Below are positions 1-6,422 of a stretch of 9,753 nt of DNA, one piece after another. The DNA lies in NCBI GenBank assembly GCA_934215405.1, contig CAKPZU010000077.1:1-9753 (forward strand), in the 5' to 3' direction. Numbering within the stretch: position 1 is the first letter of the stretch; each line of letters opens with the position of its first letter. The notes beneath the pieces were generated by a model. The model ran no database searches. It saw nothing but the letters and a program-made list of their open reading frames with translations, and was not told where the DNA came from. A program made the position numbers and the translations under genes. The stretch comes from an uncultured Bacilli bacterium. GTDB lineage: Bacteria; Bacillota_I; Bacilli_A; RFN20; CAG-631.

Positions 1-1
1 A

Positions 2-274
2 GAGACAAAAGCTGCTAAGCAAGAAGAAATTGAAATTGTTGAAAATACAGAAAAAACTCAATCATCTCGTCCAAAGGTTTATCATATTTCAATAAGAGAA
101 GATGGCAAATGGCAAGTTAAATTTGCCAAAGGCGAAAAGGTTATTAAAACATTTGCAACACAGCTTGAAGCAATTGATTATGCAAAGCAATTAGCTAATA
201 ATCAAAATGGTAGCATTGCTATTCATAAAAAAGACGGAAAGATTAGAAAACAAAAATATAAATACGATAAGTAG
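2..274 (+). CDS. C-terminal part of a DUF2188-domain protein (5' end outside window)
   Basis: An open frame enters from the left edge and gives 90 residues before a TAG stop. The first ~24 residues are a charged, Glu/Lys/Thr-rich linker. Residues ~26-82 match the DUF2188 pattern: a YHISIREDGKW start, a central KTFATQLEAIDYAKQLA segment and a SIAIHKKDGKI end, corresponding to the family's 'YHV-P-dGgW', 'kTKaEAi-yArelA' and 'l-vh-kdGkI' blocks. A basic tail follows (KQKYKYDK). DUF2188 is a small alpha/beta domain of unknown function, found alone or as the C-terminus of longer bacterial proteins. The linker suggests this is the end of a longer protein, but the N-terminal part cannot be seen. A strong terminator follows directly, so the gene ends a transcription unit and converges on the minus-strand genes to its right. 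Confidence 0.85.
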   Translation, partial: ETKAAKQEEIEIVENTEKTQSSRPKVYHISIREDGKWQVKFAKGEKVIKTFATQLEAIDYAKQLANNQNGSIAIHKKDGKIRKQKYKYDK

Positions 275-275
275 T

Positions 276-306
276 AAAAAATCAGCCAAAAATAGGCTGA
301 TTTTTT
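276..306. terminator. bidirectional intrinsic terminator
   Basis: The arms ATCAGCC (281-287) and GGCTGAT (295-301) form a 7-bp stem around a 7-nt loop. The stem is extended by A5 on the left (276-280) and T5 on the right (302-306). Because the A-run on one strand is a T-run on the other, the hairpin can end transcription from both sides. It lies one base after the stop of the DUF2188 gene and 106 bp beyond the stop of the convergent HgdB-like gene. No better hairpin lies nearer to that gene; only a weak 4-bp AAGG/CCTT pairing is seen at about 399-412. Confidence 0.85.
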
Positions 307-314
307 ATTTATAC

Positions 315-340
315 GGGTTTGTCAAGAAAAGTGTGTAAGT
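315..340. mobile_element. possible solitary IS256-family end remnant
   Basis: The sequence from GGGTTTGTCAAG to GTGTGTAAGT (on the other strand, a TTACACACTTTTCTTGACAA core) resembles terminal inverted repeats of IS256/Mutator-type elements of Firmicutes, which typically read GGnnTTGTCAA...GTGTAAA. This comparison is from memory. There is no transposase and no second copy of the repeat in the window, so at most it is a scar or a one-ended remnant in the convergent intergenic gap. Chance similarity in AT-rich DNA is a real alternative. Confidence 0.25.
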
Positions 341-411
341 TCATAAATAATTATAATTGATAACCTACTACTATCTTTAAAGCAAAATATTAATATGTAA
401 AGGGCAAATCC

Positions 412-1680
412 TTAATTTTCATTATTTATTTTTTCTTTAGCAAGAGCAAGCATTAGCTTTATTCTATTTTCTTGGTTTACCTTACTTGCTGATGAATCAT
501 AATCAATAGGAGTTATATTAGCATTAGGATATAGCTCCTTTAATTTATTCATAACACCTTTACCGCAAACATGATTAGGTAAGCAGCCAAATGGTTGAGC
601 ACAAACAATATTAGGATAGCCATCCTTAATTAACTCTTTCATTTCAGCAGTTAAAAGCCAGCCTTCACCCATTTTAGCACCATGCTTAATAACACCACTT
701 GTTTCCTTCCTTGTTTCCTTAAAAGGATTCATTGGCTTAAATTTACTATATTTTTTTATTGATTTTATCATTAATGATTCATACATTGTAATGAATTTAA
801 GTAAAAATGTATTATAAATCTTTTTACTTAATTTAGTTCCATAATAACGATGGTCATATTCACCATTTGCAAAGCAATACATTAAAAAGCCAAATACTCC
901 AGGGACATTAATTTCTGCACCTTCATTAATTAAAAACTTTTCTAAGCTGTTATTACCAATTGCGGCATATTTTACATAGATTTCACCAACAATACCAACC
1001 TTAGGCTTATTAGTAACATTAAGCTTTATTGCATCAAATTCCTTAACAATTTGCTTTAAATTCTTTTTGATTTCAAAAATACTAGTTCCTTTGCCTTTAC
1101 TTATTTGCTTTCTTAGCTTATTATTCCATTTTACAACTAAATTGTCTGATTCATTTTTATTTATTTCATAGGATCTAGTTTTATTATGTAAATACATTAA
1201 TGTATCACCATAGGTAACTGCTGCTAATAAGGCCATTAAAAAAGATAAATCAACCTTTAATCCTTCACAATGAGCTAAATCACCCAAATTAAAGGTAATA
1301 ACTGGTACAAAGCCTAAATTAGCATTTTCTAAGGCTTTTCTTAATAATGGTACATAATTAGTAGCTCTACATCCACCACCAGTTTGTGTTAATACTAAAG
1401 CAACATGTCTAACATCCTCTTCATGCTTTAAAGCATCAATAAATTGACCTATAACACATGTTGCTGGATAGCAAGTATCGTTATGAACATATTTTAATCC
1501 TTCCTTTACTAAAGATGTATCTGTATTTTGAAGTATTTTTACCTTATAGCCTTTCTTTTCAAAGGCGCCAGCTAAAATATCCATATGCGAATCTAAAAAG
1601 GATGGAATTAAAACTGTATGAGTTTTTTTCATTTCTGGTGTAAATATTGGATAATTTAAAATATATTCCTTATTTGCCAT
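412..1680 (-). CDS. HgdB-like 2-hydroxyacyl-CoA dehydratase-family protein (split C-terminal partner of the activase)
   Basis: This 422-residue protein belongs to the 2-hydroxyacyl-CoA dehydratase fold family (HgdB/FldC/BcrC relatives). Members bind iron-sulfur clusters through cysteines and receive electrons from an HgdC-type ATPase. Conserved-looking cysteine sites are NDTCYPATC (C70, C75), TQTGGGCRATNY (C104) and AQPFGCLPNHVCGKG (C366, C372, with C360 just before). A DYDSSAS segment near 393-399 resembles the family's C-terminal ligand region. In many Firmicutes this sequence is the last third of a fused ~1400-residue protein whose first two thirds match the upstream gene; here it is separate. 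I chose the ATG at 1680. An upstream in-frame TTG at 1710 would add ten Lys/Glu-rich residues, but those bases hold the ribosome binding site. The 11-bp overlap with the upstream gene implies translational coupling. The product could be a double-cubane-cluster-type reductase rather than a true dehydratase; the substrate is unknown. Confidence 0.85.
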   Translation of the reverse strand: MANKEYILNYPIFTPEMKKTHTVLIPSFLDSHMDILAGAFEKKGYKVKILQNTDTSLVKEGLKYVHNDTCYPATCVIGQFIDALKHEEDVRHVALVLTQTGGGCRATNYVPLLRKALENANLGFVPVITFNLGDLAHCEGLKVDLSFLMALLAAVTYGDTLMYLHNKTRSYEINKNESDNLVVKWNNKLRKQISKGKGTSIFEIKKNLKQIVKEFDAIKLNVTNKPKVGIVGEIYVKYAAIGNNSLEKFLINEGAEINVPGVFGFLMYCFANGEYDHRYYGTKLSKKIYNTFLLKFITMYESLMIKSIKKYSKFKPMNPFKETRKETSGVIKHGAKMGEGWLLTAEMKELIKDGYPNIVCAQPFGCLPNHVCGKGVMNKLKELYPNANITPIDYDSSASKVNQENRIKLMLALAKEKINNEN

Positions 1681-4588
1681 TTTCTTTTTCCTTTCCTTTG
1701 ATTGCTTCAATTAATGAACGAATTCTAATTTTAATTGCTCCTAAATTAGCAATTTCATCTATTTTTATTTGTGTATATATTTTATCATGGCTTTCTAGTA
1801 GCTTTTTAGTTTCATCAGTAGTTATAGCATCAAGTCCACACCCAAAGGAAACAAGCTGAATTAAATTCATATCATCATTATCAATAACATATTTAGCAGC
1901 ACTATAAAGGCGAGCATGATATGTCCATTGATTTAAAACATTAGTTGCAAATTTTTTGTTTAAATGAGAAATGCTATCTTCTGAAATAACAGCCATTGAT
2001 AAGCTATTAATTAATTTATCTATGCCATGATTAACTTCAACATCAACATGATATGGTCTGCCAGCTAAAACTATTATTTTTTTATTGTCACTTCTAGCTA
2101 GCTTTATTATTTCTTGAGCTTTATTTCGAATTGATTTTAAATAATTATCATATTCCAAATAAGCTAAATTACTTGCTATTTTTATTTCTTTTTTATTAAA
2201 TTTGCCTAATCTTAAATTTAGTATTTCATATATTCTTTTTTCAAATTGCTTTTTATTTTCAAGGCTTATATAATCTCTAATAAATAAAATATCATTTACT
2301 CTTTCAATGTTATTTTTTATTGTTTCAGGATAATAGGCTACTATTGGACAATTGTAGTTTTTATCAGAAATACCCTCATTTATATTATAAGTCATACAAG
2401 GATAAAAAATAATTTTATGGTTTTCATTTAATAGCTTTTCAATATGGCCATGAACTAGCTTTGCTGGATAGCAGGCAGTATCTGATGGAATTGTATGCTG
2501 ACCCTCTAAATATAGCTTTACATTTGAAAAGCCACTATTATAAACCTCATAGCCTAAGGATGTAAAAAATGTATGCCAAAATGGTAAAAGCTCGTAGTTA
2601 TTAAGTACTAATGGAATAGCTATTTTCCCTCTTTTACCAGTAATAGGCTTATAAGACATTAGCTTATCTTGAATAAATTTATAAATATTTAAATCGTTAT
2701 TAATTACTCCATTGCTTAAAGGCTTTTCACATTTGTTTCCAGAAATATATTTTTTATTATTTGAAAATGCATTTAGCGTTAAAGCACAATGATTGCTACA
2801 GCCATTACAATTAAAGTTAGTTGTTTTAAAGCTAAAATTTAAAACCTGCTCTTTAGTAATTATTGTTGATTTATCTAAATTTAATTCTTTAGCATATAAA
2901 GCAGTTCCATAAGCTCCTGCAACACCTGCAATATTAGGACGTATAACATTTAAATTTAATTCTTGCTCAAAGGCTCTTAAAACTGCTTCATTATAAAATG
3001 TTCCACCCTGAACAACTATATGTTTACCAAGAGTTTTAGGATCACTAACTCTAATTACCTTATATATAGCATTTTTTACAACAGATGTTGATAATCCGGC
3101 TGAAATATTATCAATTGTGGCACCATCCTTTTGTGCTTGCTTAACACTTGAATTCATAAATACAGTACATCTTGAGCCTAAATCAACTGGCTTTTTAGCA
3201 AGTAAGCCAATTTTTGAAAATTCTTCTATATCATATCCTAAAGCATTAGCAAATGTTTGTAAAAATGAGCCACATCCAGATGAGCAAGCCTCATTTAAAA
3301 AGATATTAGATATTACACCATTTTCAATTTTAAAGCATTTAATATCTTGGCCTCCAATATCAATTACAAAATCAACATCCTTTTCAAAATGCTTAGCAGC
3401 TTTAAAGTGAGCAATTGTTTCAACAATTCCACCATCTAAAGAAAAAGCATTTTTTATTAAATCCTCACCATAGCCTGTAGAAACAGCTCCACATATTTTA
3501 ACATTTTCATTAATTGAATATATTTCACTTAAAATATCTTTAAATGTATCAAGTGGCTTTCCTTTATTTGATAAATATTTACTAAATCTTATATTTTCAT
3601 CCTCATCAATTAAAATAACCTTTAAGGTTGTTGAACCTGAATCAACACCTAAATATAGTTTCCCTTCATAATCCTTTAAAGGTAGAATATCAACTTTAGC
3701 TAAAGCATGGCGCTTTCTAAACTCTAATAGTTCAGCCTCATTATTAAATAAAGGCTTATTATAAATATAATCCTCACTTGGCTTTAAAACATTTAGCTTA
3801 GCAATAATATCTTTTAAATTCATTTTTTTACTAGCACTTAAGGAAGCTCCAAGTGCTACAAAAAATAAAGAATTATCAGGGCAAGTTCCTTTAACATTAA
3901 GTGATTCATCAAATGAAGATCTTAAGCTATCAATAAAAGTTAATGGACCACCTAAATAAACAATATTTCCTTTAATATCTCTTCCTTGAGCTAAGCCTGA
4001 TATTGTTTGATTAACAACTGATTTAAAAATTGAAGCAGCAATGTCTTCCTTTAAAGCTCCTTGATTTAATAAGGCTTGGATATCTGTTTTAGCAAATACA
4101 CCACAGCGTGAAGCAATTGTATATTCCTTTTTCTTATTTTTAGCAAGGTTATTCATATCTTCTATGCTTATATTTAATAATGTTGCCATTTGATCAATAA
4201 AGGCTCCTGTTCCACCAGCACAGGTACCATTCATTCTAACCTCAAGCCCATGGTTTAAAAATAAAATTTTAGCATCCTCACCACCAAGTTCAATTATGCA
4301 ATCAACATTTTTTAAAAAATTATTAGCAGCAACCTTTGTAGCATATACCTCTTGTATAAAATCAATGCCTAAAGAAGAGGCTATTCCAATTCCAGCTGAG
4401 CCCGACATACCAATATATACTAATTCATCATTTATAAGATTTGATTTATTCAAGTCATCTAAAACTTTTATTAAGGTTTCCTTTATATGTGAATAATGTC
4501 TTGTATATGTTTTATATACTAAAGTATTATCATTATTTAATAATGTGCATTTTATAGTTGTTGAACCAATATCTAAGCCTAATCTCAT
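1670..4588 (-). CDS. acyl-CoA dehydratase activase with tandem BcrAD/BadFG ATPase domains and DUF2229
   Basis: This 972-residue protein is an ATP-dependent low-potential electron donor of the HgdC (2-hydroxyglutaryl-CoA dehydratase activator) class, probably cytosolic and oxygen-sensitive. ATPase domain 1 (~1-255) has the phosphate loop DIGSTTIK (6-13), GGED (102-105), NGTCAGGTG (C123) and SRC (C162). ATPase domain 2 (~311-565) has DSGSTTLK (316-323), GGQD (412-415), NEACSSGCG (C435, C439) and SRC (C474). A cysteine cluster, NCNGCSNHC plus C620, follows at 593-620 and looks like a further metal site. Residues ~650-960 are the DUF2229/HgdB-related part, with SDTACYPAK (C706), YPC (C731), AGRPYHVDVEVNHGI (842-856) and SFGCGLDAITTDE (914-926). 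The protein ends where fused homologues run on into an HgdB-like domain, which is supplied here by the next gene. The start has an AGAGGTG Shine-Dalgarno (4605-4599) 10 nt before the ATG. The neighbourhood gives no substrate clue. Confidence 0.92.
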   Translation of the reverse strand: MRLGLDIGSTTIKCTLLNNDNTLVYKTYTRHYSHIKETLIKVLDDLNKSNLINDELVYIGMSGSAGIGIASSLGIDFIQEVYATKVAANNFLKNVDCIIELGGEDAKILFLNHGLEVRMNGTCAGGTGAFIDQMATLLNISIEDMNNLAKNKKKEYTIASRCGVFAKTDIQALLNQGALKEDIAASIFKSVVNQTISGLAQGRDIKGNIVYLGGPLTFIDSLRSSFDESLNVKGTCPDNSLFFVALGASLSASKKMNLKDIIAKLNVLKPSEDYIYNKPLFNNEAELLEFRKRHALAKVDILPLKDYEGKLYLGVDSGSTTLKVILIDEDENIRFSKYLSNKGKPLDTFKDILSEIYSINENVKICGAVSTGYGEDLIKNAFSLDGGIVETIAHFKAAKHFEKDVDFVIDIGGQDIKCFKIENGVISNIFLNEACSSGCGSFLQTFANALGYDIEEFSKIGLLAKKPVDLGSRCTVFMNSSVKQAQKDGATIDNISAGLSTSVVKNAIYKVIRVSDPKTLGKHIVVQGGTFYNEAVLRAFEQELNLNVIRPNIAGVAGAYGTALYAKELNLDKSTIITKEQVLNFSFKTTNFNCNGCSNHCALTLNAFSNNKKYISGNKCEKPLSNGVINNDLNIYKFIQDKLMSYKPITGKRGKIAIPLVLNNYELLPFWHTFFTSLGYEVYNSGFSNVKLYLEGQHTIPSDTACYPAKLVHGHIEKLLNENHKIIFYPCMTYNINEGISDKNYNCPIVAYYPETIKNNIERVNDILFIRDYISLENKKQFEKRIYEILNLRLGKFNKKEIKIASNLAYLEYDNYLKSIRNKAQEIIKLARSDNKKIIVLAGRPYHVDVEVNHGIDKLINSLSMAVISEDSISHLNKKFATNVLNQWTYHARLYSAAKYVIDNDDMNLIQLVSFGCGLDAITTDETKKLLESHDKIYTQIKIDEIANLGAIKIRIRSLIEAIKGKEKENGK
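1689..1699 (-). promoter_or_regulatory. internal ribosome binding site that sets the start of the HgdB-like gene
   Basis: On the minus strand AAAGGAAAGGA precedes ATG (1680-1678), with 8 nt between the nearest AGGA and the ATG. The site lies inside the last codons of the upstream activase gene, which stops at 1672-1670. It therefore supports the internal ATG over the upstream TTG and suggests termination-reinitiation coupling. The same purines also encode the Lys/Glu/Gly linker tail of the activase. Confidence 0.7.
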
Positions 4589-4623
4589 CGCTAAAAAACA
4601 CCTCTTTTTTTAAACTAAAGATA

Positions 4624-4632
4624 ATTATATCA
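4624..4632 (-). promoter_or_regulatory. extended -10 promoter for the activase pair
   Basis: In the 77-bp gap upstream of the activase, the minus strand reads TGATATAAT, an extended -10 (TGnTATAAT) with a perfect hexamer at 4629-4624. It lies about 35 bp before the ATG. No good -35 is seen at 16-18 bp, as is usual for extended -10 promoters. The activase and HgdB-like genes may therefore be transcribed apart from the transporter upstream. Confidence 0.55.
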
Positions 4633-4643
4633 TAAATTTACCT

Positions 4644-4661
4644 AAAAATCTTTAGATTTTT
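4644..4661 (-). terminator. weak AT-only hairpin after the transporter gene
   Basis: AAAAATC (4644-4650) and GATTTTT (4655-4661) form a perfect 7-bp stem around a 4-nt loop. It starts 4 nt after the transporter stop codon. With a single G-C pair it is weak. The T-rich arm could act as a poor terminator, or the palindrome could be a protein site just upstream of the activase -10. Confidence 0.35.
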
Positions 4662-4665
4662 ATAA

Positions 4666-5535
4666 TTAGCAAAAGATAGCAATTAAAATAAAGGCTAAAG
4701 AAATTACAAGGCAGCTAATAATATCTCTAATTGTAGGCCTTTCATTTAAGAAAATAATTGCAAGAGCTATTGATATTAAAAAGCCAAGTCGATTAATAAG
4801 TACAACAATATTATCATAGTTATAATTTATTGCGTTATAATAGCAAAAATATGAGCCAACAATAAATAATCCTATAACAAAAATATGTATTAATTCAACC
4901 TTTTTTATTTCGAAAACTAATTGACGCTTTTGCTTAATAAACACAATTAGCCAAGTAAAGACTAATACAGCGCATATTTTTATTGAATTAGCAAGATTAT
5001 ATTCAACATTTGCAGCGCCATATTCACTTAAAACTGTCGATAAATTAATAAAAAACGCATATAAAAAAGCCGATATTAAAAATGTATTATATTCCTTTTT
5101 ACTACTAAAGCTATCATTTTTGCATATTATTAAAACTCCACATAAAAGTAAAATAGAAAGCACTATATTCAAGACAATATTTTCAGTAACATTAAAAATC
5201 ACTATTGATGATATTACAGTAAAAAATACTTTTAAAGTATAAAGTGGTGTTGCTTTACTAACAGTAGCAATAGCAAGTGATTTATAAAAGAAAATCCAAG
5301 AAATTCCTATACTTAAGCCTGATAACACTAAGAAAATAATTTCGTTATTTGATAAATGTGTCACAGTAGATTGTGATCCAGCAACATATGCAGCAATCCA
5401 TGCAAATACTAAAACAACACAAGAAACCATTGCAGCAGCTACATCTGAATCAGTTCTTTTAACTACCGTTTTAATTAAAAATATTACTAACGAACTAAAT
5501 AAAGCTGACAATAACGCCATTAAAAGCCACATCAT
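4666..5535 (-). CDS. EamA-family (drug/metabolite transporter superfamily) membrane protein
   Basis: This 289-residue protein is almost entirely hydrophobic, with about ten predicted membrane helices in two halves, the usual size and layout of 10-TM DMT/EamA carriers. The first half (~1-138) ends with a VLNIVLSILLLCGVLIICK helix. The second half (~150-289) ends with FLNERPTIRDIISCLVISLAFILI (262-285), matching the EamA signature 'F-nE-pt--qi-G--lI--g--l'. Also typical is the helix with YKSLAIATVSKATPLY (84-99), comparable to the 'A--------A----P' stretch of the family. The substrate cannot be inferred; relatives export amino acids, nucleosides or drugs. The start is ATGATG (5535-5530) with AGGA at 5545-5542. 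The gene sits 106 bp downstream of the membrane-anchored XRE regulator on the same strand, so that regulator is a plausible controller of it. Confidence 0.85.
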   Translation of the reverse strand: MMWLLMALLSALFSSLVIFLIKTVVKRTDSDVAAAMVSCVVLVFAWIAAYVAGSQSTVTHLSNNEIIFLVLSGLSIGISWIFFYKSLAIATVSKATPLYTLKVFFTVISSIVIFNVTENIVLNIVLSILLLCGVLIICKNDSFSSKKEYNTFLISAFLYAFFINLSTVLSEYGAANVEYNLANSIKICAVLVFTWLIVFIKQKRQLVFEIKKVELIHIFVIGLFIVGSYFCYYNAINYNYDNIVVLINRLGFLISIALAIIFLNERPTIRDIISCLVISLAFILIAIFC

Positions 5536-5641
5536 AAAAAATCCTACACATAAAATTATTTATGTTCACTTTCTAATAATATTTTATACATTATATATCT
5601 AAAAGTAAATAATAAATAGTCCACACCTTGTTGCTTTTTGT

Positions 5642-6244
5642 TTATTTTTTGTGCTTTTTCATAAATAATGTATAAATTATAATCATTGCTTGAAGCGGAA
5701 TAGGCAAGAAAAACAATTGCCAAAAATTATATTCAATAAATTGACAATAAGCACCGGCACAAAGTCCCCAAGCAACTATTGATAATAAAAAAGTATTTAA
5801 CAAACGGATATTTCTATTATGAATGTTATGATGATAAATTAATAATGCTGACAACGGAATGGCCCAAATCCATACCTGCCATAACTTTCTTTGAAAAGCA
5901 ACTTGTTGCCAAACATAAATAATAACTGCTGCTAGCCAAATAGTTAAAACTCCCAAGCAAAGCATGGAAATATTGTTGATATAATTTTCCTTTTTACTTC
6001 TAATTACTTCATCATTTGCTTTAATAGCAGCATTTTCATCCAATAAATCATCCACCTTAATATTAAAATAGGTAGCTATTTTTTTTAATGAAACAATATC
6101 AGGTATTGAACTTTGATTTTCCCATCTACTAATAGTTTTATCAGAATACCCAATCTTTTGCGCCATTTCTGCTTGCGTTAAATTATGCTCTTTTCTAAGT
6201 TCTATTAAGTTTTTCGCGATATTTTCTTCAATTTTATTTTCCAT
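5642..6244 (-). CDS. membrane-anchored XRE-family transcriptional regulator
   Basis: This 200-residue protein has an N-terminal HTH_3/Cro-CI domain (~12-66). It shows the classic NLIELRKEHNLTQAEMAQKIG opening helices and a recognition region YSDKTISRWENQSSIPD (33-49), followed by LKKIATYFNIKVDDLL. After a charged linker (~70-90) come four hydrophobic segments at about 91-111, 119-137, 148-166 and 172-193, and a Lys-rich tail. This is the known layout of XRE regulators tethered to the cytoplasmic membrane; the signal they sense is generally unknown. It is divergent from the large lipoprotein gene and upstream of the EamA transporter, so either or both may be targets. The ATG has no Shine-Dalgarno, and the -10 lies only 6 nt before it, pointing to a leaderless message. 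The shift from polar to highly hydrophobic sequence is smooth and in one frame, so this is not a chimera artefact. Confidence 0.9.
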   Translation of the reverse strand: MENKIEENIAKNLIELRKEHNLTQAEMAQKIGYSDKTISRWENQSSIPDIVSLKKIATYFNIKVDDLLDENAAIKANDEVIRSKKENYINNISMLCLGVLTIWLAAVIIYVWQQVAFQRKLWQVWIWAIPLSALLIYHHNIHNRNIRLLNTFLLSIVAWGLCAGAYCQFIEYNFWQLFFLPIPLQAMIIIYTLFMKKHKK

Positions 6245-6279
6245 ATTTTAATTTTATCATTAATGCAATTATCTGTCAA
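6245..6279 (-). promoter_or_regulatory. near-consensus sigma-A promoter giving a leaderless XRE mRNA
   Basis: The minus strand reads TTGACA (6279-6274), a 17-bp spacer (6273-6257), then TAAAAT (6256-6251). Six bases later (6250-6245, again TAAAAT) comes the ATG at 6244. With normal initiation about 7 nt after the -10, the transcript would begin at or next to the A of the ATG. There is no G-rich ribosome binding site in the preceding 20 nt, which agrees with leaderless translation. Confidence 0.75.
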
Positions 6280-6297
6280 TAATTCGCTAAAATGGCT

Positions 6298-6318
6298 AAT
6301 TCTCAATTTCCGAGAATT
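6298..6318. promoter_or_regulatory. inverted repeat, candidate operator in the divergent promoter region
   Basis: AATTCTC (6298-6304) and GAGAATT (6312-6318) are perfect 7-bp arms separated by 7 bp (21 bp in all). The repeat lies between the XRE promoter -35 (ends at 6279) and the candidate -35 of the lipoprotein gene (6346). Size and spacing suit a dimeric HTH regulator. The XRE protein encoded next to it is the natural candidate, by inference only. Confidence 0.5.
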
Positions 6319-6345
6319 GTCTTCTCTATATTTTAGACACCTTTT

Positions 6346-6375
6346 TTGATACTTTTTATTGTCTTTTTATTTAAT
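6346..6375 (+). promoter_or_regulatory. candidate promoter of the lipoprotein gene
   Basis: TTGATA (6346-6351) is followed after 18 bp by TTTAAT (6370-6375). Each hexamer matches consensus at five of six positions. A TATAAA at 6379-6384 is an alternative -10 but lacks a well-spaced -35. The region is very AT-rich, so such matches are easy to find by chance. Confidence 0.4.
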
Positions 6376-6422
6376 AAATATAAACTTATTTTGGAAAATA
6401 AAATTTAAAAGGAGTAAAAAAC

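Noticed and set aside
399..412. Terminator directly after the HgdB-like gene (AAGG/CCTT pairing)
   Set aside because: The stem is only 4 bp and is not followed by a T-run. The strong symmetric hairpin at 276-306 is a better stop for this transcript.
1681..1710. TTG start adding ten residues (MKQSKERKKK) to the HgdB-like protein
   Set aside because: The extension consists of the ribosome binding site and A-rich linker read as codons. The ATG at 1680 has an AAGGA at the right distance, and the protein's conserved part begins after it.
1458..1859. Plus-strand open frames of 61 and 70 codons inside the activase/HgdB-like genes
   Set aside because: They lie antisense to two strongly supported conserved proteins and have no recognisable protein features. 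They are shadows of the real genes.
3117..4496. Plus-strand open frames of 97 and 66 codons inside the activase gene
   Set aside because: They are antisense to the conserved ATPase domains. Their sequences are mirror products of the Cys-rich and Gly-rich motifs, not a family.
5583..5618. Promoter for the EamA gene (TATAAT at 5595-5590 on the minus strand)
   Set aside because: The -10-like hexamer sits in almost pure AT sequence. No acceptable -35 or extended -10 goes with it, so it is not distinguishable from background.
6359..6384. TTGTCT with TATAAA as the lipoprotein promoter
   Set aside because: The spacer is only 14 bp, too short for a normal sigma-A promoter. The TTGATA-N18-TTTAAT pair was preferred.
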